From contig CM018896.1 of NCBI GenBank assembly GCA_009663005.1, positions 13,563,576-13,576,075 on the forward strand: 12,500 nt of DNA, given 5' to 3'. The position numbers were made by a program, and so were the translations under genes. The notes under the pieces are model-generated. The model searched no databases. It was not told where the DNA came from and saw only the letters and a program-made list of their open reading frames with translations. Of this stretch, positions 7,453-12,500 are shown piece by piece. The first letter of the stretch is position 1. Every line of letters starts with the position of its first letter. This DNA comes from Actinidia chinensis. Lineage: Eukaryota > Streptophyta > Magnoliopsida > Ericales > Actinidiaceae.

Positions 7453-7849
7453 ATTGGTATCCAGAGCCAATCGTTCAACCGGAGCGATTTCGGCCGGCGA
7501 CGAAAGCCGATTTCGAAGTCGACCAAATTCAAAGTGCTCAAATGGCGTTTGAGCATCCACCTAATTCGTCTCACGAGACGAAGCTCCAGCACCAAACCGC
7601 GTCAAAAATCGTCGCCGGACGAGCCTCCCGCCGCCTGAAGTTCGGCACGTCAGATCCCGCGCCCTACCGCGCAGAGGAAGAACGAGTGCCTTCCACGCGG
7701 CCCTGCGCCCTGCACGCGGCCCCGCGCCTCGTCCAATGAATCTGCCATTTTCAAACAAGGACTCAATGATTAGAAAGATTAAAGAAAAGGAAAAAGAAAA
7801 GAAAAATAAAAAGTAAGTTTTTTTTAAAAGAAAATATTATGTCTGGGGT
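7453..7849 (+). other. Leader of the LTR element, GC-rich then A-rich
   Basis: The PBS is followed by a GC-rich block to about 7740, with overlapping open frames on both strands and no recognisable protein. An A/G-rich tract (about 7767-7812) and a T-run come next. I consider it non-coding leader. Confidence 0.55.
7455..7468 (+). promoter_or_regulatory. Primer binding site for initiator tRNA-Met, with one extra C
   Basis: Two bases after the LTR end the sequence reads TGGTATCCAGAGCC. The complement of the 3' end of plant initiator tRNA-Met is TGGTATCAGAGCC, so the site is perfect apart from an additional C. Initiator tRNA-Met priming is typical of plant Copia elements. Confidence 0.88.
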
Positions 7850-7959
7850 TTGACCGTCAACCCGAGCCGTGACCGTCCGTTGACCGAGCCGTTGACCACG
7901 AGCCCGAGCCCGAGCCGGGTTGACCAGGCCGTTGACCAGTCAACTGTTGACCGTTGACC
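7850..7959 (+). promoter_or_regulatory. Dense W-box array in the element's leader
   Basis: TTGACC occurs seven times, at 7850, 7880, 7892, 7920, 7932, 7947 and 7954. Two reverse cores (GTCAA at 7856 and 7939) and one GTGACC variant (about 7870) are also present. Part of this reflects a 40-bp duplication, since the pair 7880/7892 repeats as 7920/7932 with a CGAGCC-rich spacer. TTGACC is the WRKY-binding W-box. Whether it acts as an enhancer from inside the leader is unknown. Confidence 0.75.
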
Positions 7960-7967
7960 AAAATAGG

Positions 7968-8074
7968 AATTGCACTTTTTTTCCCTGACTTTTTTTTAAT
8001 TACTGATTGGTTCCCTGAAAGTATGAGAAATTGCAATTTAGGTCCCTGAAGTCTGTTTAATTTCAATTTGGGGG

Positions 8075-8089
<15 letters not shown>
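7968..8089 (+). repeat. Four imperfect 30-bp tandem repeats in the leader
   Basis: Units begin at 7968, 7998, 8029 and 8059. They share the pattern AATT-(A/T)C-(A)(A)TT followed by (G)GTCCCTGA. The third and fourth are closest to each other. The spacing of 30-31 bases is regular, and units differ by substitutions. They lie between the W-box array and the first gag traces, in what is probably untranslated leader. Confidence 0.7.
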
Positions 8090-8110
<21 letters not shown>

Positions 8111-8291
8111 TTTGAGTTTTCTCGCATTCTGGATTCATCCGCGAGGTCGGTTTTCCAAAGATTTTTGCTTCCATTTGGAGAAGTAAGAAGGCGGAGTAAT
8201 TTGAGAGTCCCTGAATCATGCTTTTCAGATGTGATTACGCCCCAAGGAAAACAAGGATGAGGAAAATGAGATGAACAGGAAGATGATTGGT

Positions 8292-8412
8292 CAGATCAGA
8301 CAATGCAATTGGACACGAGATGTTCTATCAATGTAAGCACGATGAAGAATGAGTGTTGCAGATCAGACCATGCATTGAACACAGGGGTGTTTTTATCAAA
8401 CAGTAGCACGAT

Positions 8413-8426
<14 letters not shown>
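8292..8426 (+). repeat. Diverged 67-bp tandem duplication
   Basis: CAGATCAGACAATGCA (8292) recurs as CAGATCAGACCATGCA (8359), and each is followed by TTG-ACAC, a TCTATCA/TTTATCA block and AGCACGAT (8336 and 8405). A weaker GAGTG(T)TTG/GAGTGCTCATGGGTTG ending completes each unit. It falls where gag should begin. Confidence 0.7.
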
Positions 8427-8429
<3 letters not shown>

Positions 8430-8445
<16 letters not shown>

Positions 8446-8518
8446 GGAGATGTACCGTTTTTTTTTTTGAGGAATACATCTCAGAACCAAAGTCTATTGA
8501 GAAGGCTTGTGTGGAAGT

Positions 8519-8569
<51 letters not shown>

Positions 8570-8790
8570 TAGGAAGAGGTCAAAAGAAGAGGTTCAAGAG
8601 GAAGAGGTGTCAAGAAGGAGTTCAGGGAAGAGGGTCAAGGAAGAGATATCGGCAGAGATGGCGGAGCGGCAGAATCAAGAGGTAGCACTTTAAGTGCGTT
8701 TATTGCGACCAGGAGGACAGAAGAATTGTCCAAGGAACAAGCACAGATCAGTCTTCAGGAGGACAGCAACAACAGGCAATGATGTGCTGT
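8430..8790 (+). pseudogene. Copia gag C-terminus with broken zinc knuckle
   Basis: A basic Arg/Lys/Ser/Gly-rich stretch (RGQKKRFKRKR, RGSRKRYRQRW) precedes KCVYCDQ at about 8691. One frame over comes GQKNCPRNK (about 8723), leaving Cys-x2-Cys and the last Cys of a CCHC knuckle with the His replaced or lost at the frame break. This is the usual nucleocapsid position just before the protease. The N-terminal gag homology is not recognisable. Confidence 0.6.
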
Positions 8791-8901
8791 AATGAGAGTG
8801 ATGTTCTCCTAGCAGCATCGGCAGATGAAGAGTCAGATGAATTTCTGATTCAGGAATTGCTTACCCACTTGTGCAAGAGACAGAGTGAGGTGTGCTCTAC
8901 A

Positions 8902-8972
<71 letters not shown>

Positions 8973-9017
8973 TGGCAGACGGGAGATCATGAAGGTGACG
9001 GGGTAAAGGCAGGTGTC

Positions 9018-9053
<36 letters not shown>

Positions 9054-9175
9054 TTAGTGGAGGAAAAACTCAGAGTTGTCAAGGGAAACAGAGAAAGCTG
9101 CAGGAAAAGGAAGACTGGAAGGGCTTCCGATGAGGAGAAATGTCCAGACAGGAGAGCTGCACGACCGACATAGGT
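8790..9175 (+). pseudogene. Copia protease and pre-integrase remnant
   Basis: ESDVLLAASADEESDEFLI (8796-8852) runs into the aspartic protease active-site triplet DSG (8847-8855, adjacent frame) and then AYPLV. VRMANDAIVGKG (about 8922-8957) and VRFRMADGRS (about 8961) follow in two frames, as expected in the Copia protease. KLRVVKGNR (about 9067-9093) matches the start of the gag-pre-integrase domain. Frameshifts and stops separate every segment. No integrase core is seen beyond 9175. Confidence 0.75.
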
Positions 9176-9350
9176 CCAGTGCGTATTAGCAAGATGGATG
9201 GACGAAAGAGCTAATCGTTGCACAGAGGCACTGCAAAGCAGGCAGGCAGTACACGAGAGATGTACTTGAATGATCCACAGAGGAACAGGAGCGCAAGGAG
9301 ATGCTTTCACGGATACGTGCGAAGTCTGGCCAGACACGAGAAGGTGAACC

Positions 9351-9400
9351 AGTGCAGGATGTTTGACGAAGCCTCAGAGGAGAGGAGAACAGGAGGCGAT
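9351..9400 (+). pseudogene. Possible C-terminal scrap of Copia polyprotein
   Basis: A short LTKPQR motif (about 9361-9382) preceded by AGC/ADx-like codons resembles the A-D-x-x-T-K-P motif that ends Copia RNase H. Integrase and RT should lie between 9175 and here and are missing, implying a deletion of roughly 3 kb in this lineage. The motif is short and could be chance. Confidence 0.35.
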
Positions 9401-9548
9401 GCACAACGACAGGGCGACGACTAGCCGGAACGGAGCTCTTCGCTCAAGATCAATGGCGGTGCTCTCTTCAAAAAAGTTGTGCACACAAGGGAGGAGAGAT
9501 GGAGCACGACGACTTGCAAAGCGACGTTACTTTGCAGCGACCCCGGTG

Positions 9549-9581
<33 letters not shown>

Positions 9582-9744
9582 TCACTTCGGTTAGAAGTGC
9601 ATTCACTTCAGGGAGAAAGTGGAGTTGCCCGTTGAAGAGGGTAACAATCTCGGATACTGTCTTGTAGATCTTACGGGGGAGCTGGATCTTTGAAGTTGTC
9701 CGGGAAGATAACTTGAAGGACATCAGATTACCCTCCAATGGGCT
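9401..9744 (+). other. 3' untranslated part of the LTR element
   Basis: No protein-like frame. It contains a two-copy 21-bp repeat (9572-9593 and 9594-9614; TGCAGTCACTTC versus TGCATTCACTTC) and ends at the polypurine tract. Confidence 0.5.
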
Positions 9745-9755
9745 GGAGGGGGAGA
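9745..9755 (+). promoter_or_regulatory. Polypurine tract
   Basis: GGAGGGGGAGA lies immediately upstream of the 3' LTR, the place where plus-strand DNA synthesis is primed. Eleven uninterrupted purines abut the TG terminus. Confidence 0.9.
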
Positions 9756-10498
9756 TGTGGGATCCAGCCCAATGAAGGCCCAAGCCAAGAATAAAGTCCA
9801 GCCCAGAAGCCCAGATGAATAGTCCCTATTGGGCCCAAGCCCCAATAGCCTAAGCCCAGCCCCAAAGCCCAGCCCAATATGGAATAGTTAATTCATATTA
9901 AGGCAGGAATGTGGACTACGGAAGAGAAGGAAGAGAAGAGAAGGAAGAAGAGAAGCTCTGATAGCTTCTGTCAAGAAAGCTGGCGAAGAAGTTCGCAGAG
10001 GAGGGCTCCTCCTGGTCAAGAAGAGGGGCTGTATGAGCTCAATGCCAGAGCTCATTCCTGCTCTTTCTTCTTCTAATGGCCTATAAATTCAGAAGACAGA
10101 CAAGAAGAGAGACGGGCCGTGGAGCAAATGTAATCCTTGGGGGTTACCGGGAGCACACAGCATATTGCTTGTGCAGAGGGGGCTGCAGAGGGGCTGGGGG
10201 GAGTGCTTATGTGCTATTGAGAGCACAGAGAGCCTGATAAAAATCTACTGAGAGTGCTTAGAATTGGTAGTGTGAAATCTGAGAGAGACAGTGAATGTGA
10301 GAGAATGAGAGAGTGCTGAGAGGGAGTGGAGATGATCTCCTCCTATTGTACTCATTGTAATTCATTCCTGAGATAGTGGAATTATTTGTTCCTCTCCGGG
10401 ATTGTAGGCAGATTGCCGAACCACGTATATTGTGTCTTTTCTGTGTGTGGTTGAATATGGTTAAGATGTGACTGGTGGCTAGTCCTTGGGGCACAACA
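9756..10498 (+). repeat. 3' LTR
   Basis: Co-linear with the 5' LTR over its whole length and, after many small indels, the same total size. It starts TGTGGGATCC (one substitution in the terminal TGTTG) and ends GGGGCACAACA. Its U3 carries eight GCCCA motifs (9766-9877) and an intact CTATAAAT TATA box at 10081-10088. Being sense-oriented in the intron it could supply a promoter or polyadenylation signal to the downstream exons; no evidence for use is visible. Confidence 0.95.
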
Positions 10499-10503
10499 AA
10501 ATA
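10499..10503. repeat. Target site duplication, right copy (AAATA)
   Basis: Exact match to 6705-6709. Removing the element and one copy restores a continuous intron. Confidence 0.92.
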
Positions 10504-11300
10504 CTTAATACTTACGGTTATTGAGTTCTGGAGAAAGAAAACGATAAATTTCATGTAAACTTTTGAGAAATTTAAATTTTCAAATCATTGTTTGAAGCTG
10601 ATATGCTTTTGTAACCGGGATTACATTTCGCAGTCTCCTCCCTCCTCTTCCTCTTGTATTGACTAGATCATTGGTTTTGAGTCCCAATTTTGAAGTGGAA
10701 AAACAGGAAAAACAATAAATTTTATTTGAGCTTTTCAGAAATCCGGTATTTATATTACTGTTTAGAGCTAGCATGTTATTTAGACTAGAAATTATTTTAT
10801 AGGGTATTGTCTCCACCCCCACTGCCTCCTGCACAGAGCGTGTGAATGAGCACGCAGAAGGACTCGGGTGTTTTTCATTTTCTTGGTTCATTAACTTCAT
10901 TTGGTTTGGGGTTAGTTTCACATTCTTTATTCTTTCTTTCATAGTGCTGGACAGTGTAGTTACTGCTTCCTGTCTGTTTCTGTTCTTCATTCAAACAAGT
11001 AGGATCCAGTACCTGCTTTAAGCGACGATTCTTGTCACAACAATTATCTAGCAACTCATAGAATTTTCATGGCATATTGTGAGCATGGACCCTCAGCAGT
11101 TGACCTTGAATTCATTTTTATTTTGGTGGGGAATCTTGTCTCGCTATTTTTTGTTTGTTTGATTTTTTTTTTTTGGCTAATTAGCTTCTTAGGGAGGAGC
11201 TATTCACACGCTTAGCATGATATATATATGTCATTTTATGATTCATTTTATTCGGGGGATTTGGATAAATACTAATGATATTTGTAACTACTGCTTGCAG
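10504..11300 (+). other. Distal intron DNA with an old 171-bp-offset duplication
   Basis: About 10525-10620 and 10696-10795 align imperfectly: ATAAATTT then ACTTTTGAGAAAT versus GCTTTTCAGAAAT, then TGTTTGAAGCT versus TGTTTAGAGCT. The remainder is T-rich intron. A 136-codon minus-strand open frame across it has no protein-like motifs. The stretch ends in CTGCTTGCAG, a good acceptor. Confidence 0.5.
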
Positions 11301-11486
11301 ATCAACAAGGAGAGAACAACTCAAATCATTCAGTCAATCCTACACCACCTTCCAAAAGAGGAAACCAGAAGATTTCACCTCCTCGCCAAGTTTGGAAAAA
11401 AAAGAACAAGGCTCAACCTTCTGCTAGTCGATCTGGAAGATCCAAGAAGCATAATACTACTCAAGTCTACCATATCACCTGGGATG
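11301..11486 (+). CDS. Internal exon of the unrecognised plus-strand gene, basic region
   Basis: Bounded by TGCTTGCAG and GATG|GTATGT, this exon has 186 bases (62 codons' worth), is phase 1 at both ends, and stays open in the frame delivered by the exon ending at 5142. It encodes QQGENNSNHSVNPTPPSKR, then PPRQVWKKKNKAQPSASRSG and RSKKHNTTQVYHITWD. Two basic clusters (KKKNK and RSGRSKK) about a dozen residues apart resemble a bipartite nuclear localisation signal. The rest is low-complexity Ser/Asn/Pro. No catalytic motif is visible, and the family is not recognised. If the next intron is retained, translation adds 27 residues and stops at 11567-11569. Confidence 0.75.
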
Positions 11487-12374
11487 GTATGTCTGAGGTT
11501 GCTTTGGTGTCTTCTAGTTTTAAAATGTTTTCTCTCAATATTAAAAATGTGCCCAAGAATTGCAATTAATGGACAAAGTTCTTGATAAAGTTTGTGTTCC
11601 CACCAGAAGCAGTTGTCTTTACCTTGAAAGATTGTTATTTTGGGTTTTAGGAATAACTAAACCCCTGGGATCCTGGGCAGCAATTGGCAGACCAAATTTA
11701 GGAAAATATTTTGAATGAAGTTTTTGTTACAATCCTTGGTAGAACTCGCTCCGAAAGCTAGCTGTTGAGATGAGTATTTGTTACCCTCCCTCATGCACGG
11801 CGTCCTCATTTGGCAGCACCCACACATTTGCAGTGTTGAACAGTCTTTGGTAGAACTCAACCCATGAGGGTGCCTTCACGCTTATGTACTGCATATTACT
11901 TTTGTACCTAGGCGATATGGAACTCTGCTTCAAAGTTTTATGACCCTGTCGAAATTCTGGTTGTTATGCTAAGTTGCCTCTGTACTTTGTCTGTATTTGT
12001 TAACCAAGTCAAGAAAACTAAGGAAGTTTTGGTATACCATAGAAGTATAGTTTACTTGCATTCGTGTGAGGGCTTTTGCATATCTGAAGTTTGTGTAAAG
12101 GGGAACGAGAAGGTATCAAATGCATAGTTATTTAGAATTTTCGTTTGCTGAGTGTCTAATTTTGTTTAGAGAACTCAACCGTATTTTGTATTTTTAGAGT
12201 CATTGGATTTTGTTCTATATATTTCTATTTCCTTATTTGGCATAATTGAATACTAACAACTTCGATGCTCTCTATTTTCTCCTCTGCTTCTCCCACACTT
12301 ATTCTTCTTCTTCTTTGCATTCTCTACTCTGCCCTTCCTTTCTCTCACTACACTACATCATTGTGTTTTTTCAG
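11487..12374 (+). other. Last intron with long pyrimidine tract
   Basis: GTATGT donor and TTTTTTCAG acceptor. About 85 bases before the acceptor (12290-12374) are rich in CTT/TCT, including CTTCTTCTTC. GGTAGAACTC occurs twice (about 11739 and 11849). No other gene is seen within it. Confidence 0.7.
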
Positions 12375-12478
12375 GCTTCGATGAATCATCCCAAAGTCCA
12401 TTGACAGAATTGCAACCTTGCCCTAGAGATCTTTCTTATTCACCAGTGGATATGAATTCGAATCTTACGTTCACTTGA
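12375..12478 (+). CDS. Terminal coding exon of the unrecognised gene
   Basis: It begins right after TTTTTTCAG. The phase-1 G from 11486 plus GC gives Gly, and the exon reads FDESSQSPLTELQPCPRD, LSYSPVDMNSNLTFT and TGA at 12476-12478. The total length fits exactly (1 + 104 bases = 35 codons including the stop). This exact frame joining over two introns is the strongest evidence that the gene model is real. The tail is acidic/Ser-rich with no known motif. The 3' UTR begins at 12479 and leaves the window. Confidence 0.75.
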
Positions 12479-12500
12479 TTAATCTTTCTACCTTCCAGAA

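Larger units (their letters stand above)
6710..10498 (+). mobile_element. Non-autonomous Copia-type LTR retrotransposon, 3,789 bp, complete ends
   Basis: The element has two 743-bp LTRs bounded by TGTTG and CAACA and flanked by the 5-bp duplication AAATA (6705-6709 and 10499-10503). A tRNA-iMet primer site follows the 5' LTR, and a polypurine tract precedes the 3' LTR. The interior is only 2,303 bp. It retains gag zinc-knuckle, aspartic protease and pre-integrase traces in the Copia order. Integrase, reverse transcriptase and RNase H are missing apart from a possible C-terminal scrap. Every frame is interrupted, so it cannot mobilise itself. It lies in the same orientation as the surrounding gene. 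Confidence 0.93.
5143..11300 (+). other. Large intron (6.16 kb) hosting two retroelements
   Basis: Donor AG|GTGAG at 5143 and acceptor TTGCAG at 11295-11300 join a phase-1 codon (G + AT, giving Asp) and keep the frame open for 62 further codons. The bulk is the antisense LINE fragment and the sense LTR element. Residual intron DNA of about 350 bp lies on the left and about 800 bp on the right. Splicing across it is predicted, not observed. Confidence 0.65.

Noticed and set aside
7339..7758. Overlapping open frames on both strands after the 5' LTR
   Set aside because: The region is GC-rich, which lengthens open frames by chance. No motif matches gag, and it is the element's leader.
7850..8089. 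CRISPR-like array
   Set aside because: Spacing is irregular, the units are imperfect and adjacent without unique spacers, and the context is a plant retrotransposon leader.
9421..9783. 120-codon minus-strand frame
   Set aside because: It spans the polypurine tract and the start of the 3' LTR in antisense; it is a chance frame.

Overview
This is nuclear DNA from a flowering plant, probably a eudicot. The evidence is GT-AG introns, AT-rich intergenic DNA, and plant-type LINE and Copia retrotransposon remnants, with no densely packed operon-like genes. The window holds two gene fragments transcribed away from each other, and most of the rest is intron or intergenic DNA filled with repeats.

Left end (1-900): on the minus strand, the first coding exon of a gene resembling plant MAT1, the assembly factor of the CDK-activating kinase/TFIIH complex. 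It runs off the left edge. Its donor site abuts a long (GA/CT)n microsatellite, and the exon needs one extra base to read through. From 900 to 2780 lies AT-rich intergenic DNA, including a diverged 443-bp tandem duplication (about 1325-2165) and a W-box palindrome (2344-2357).

From 2787 a plus-strand gene begins with a TATA box, a GGGCCCAC site and an AAACCCTT telo-box. A pyrimidine-rich non-coding first exon ends at a GT donor (2921/2922). The first intron carries a foldback element (about 3440-3835), a tRNA-derived SINE-like piece (about 3880-3960) and a MITE-like element (4007-4246). Coding resumes somewhere before 4858. The clean part of the gene is three exons (to 5142, 11301-11486 and 12375-12478) joined by two phase-1 introns. 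They encode the basic, Ser/Asn/Gln-rich C-terminus of a protein I do not recognise. Upstream of 4923 the protein-like sequence hops between frames, suggesting a decaying gene or base-calling indels.

The second coding intron (5143-11300, 6.16 kb) contains two retroelements. The first is the 3' part of a LINE ORF2 in antisense (about 5493-6628). The second is a complete LTR-to-LTR insertion in sense orientation (6710-10498). It has 743-bp LTRs, a 5-bp target duplication AAATA, a primer binding site for initiator tRNA-Met and a polypurine tract. Its 2.3-kb interior keeps only Copia gag zinc-knuckle, protease and pre-integrase traces plus a possible tiny remnant of the polyprotein C-terminus, so it is non-autonomous. 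Its leader holds a dense W-box array followed by two sets of tandem repeats, and its U3 is studded with GCCCA motifs.

I see no CRISPR array, rRNA, bona fide tRNA or bacterial-style system.
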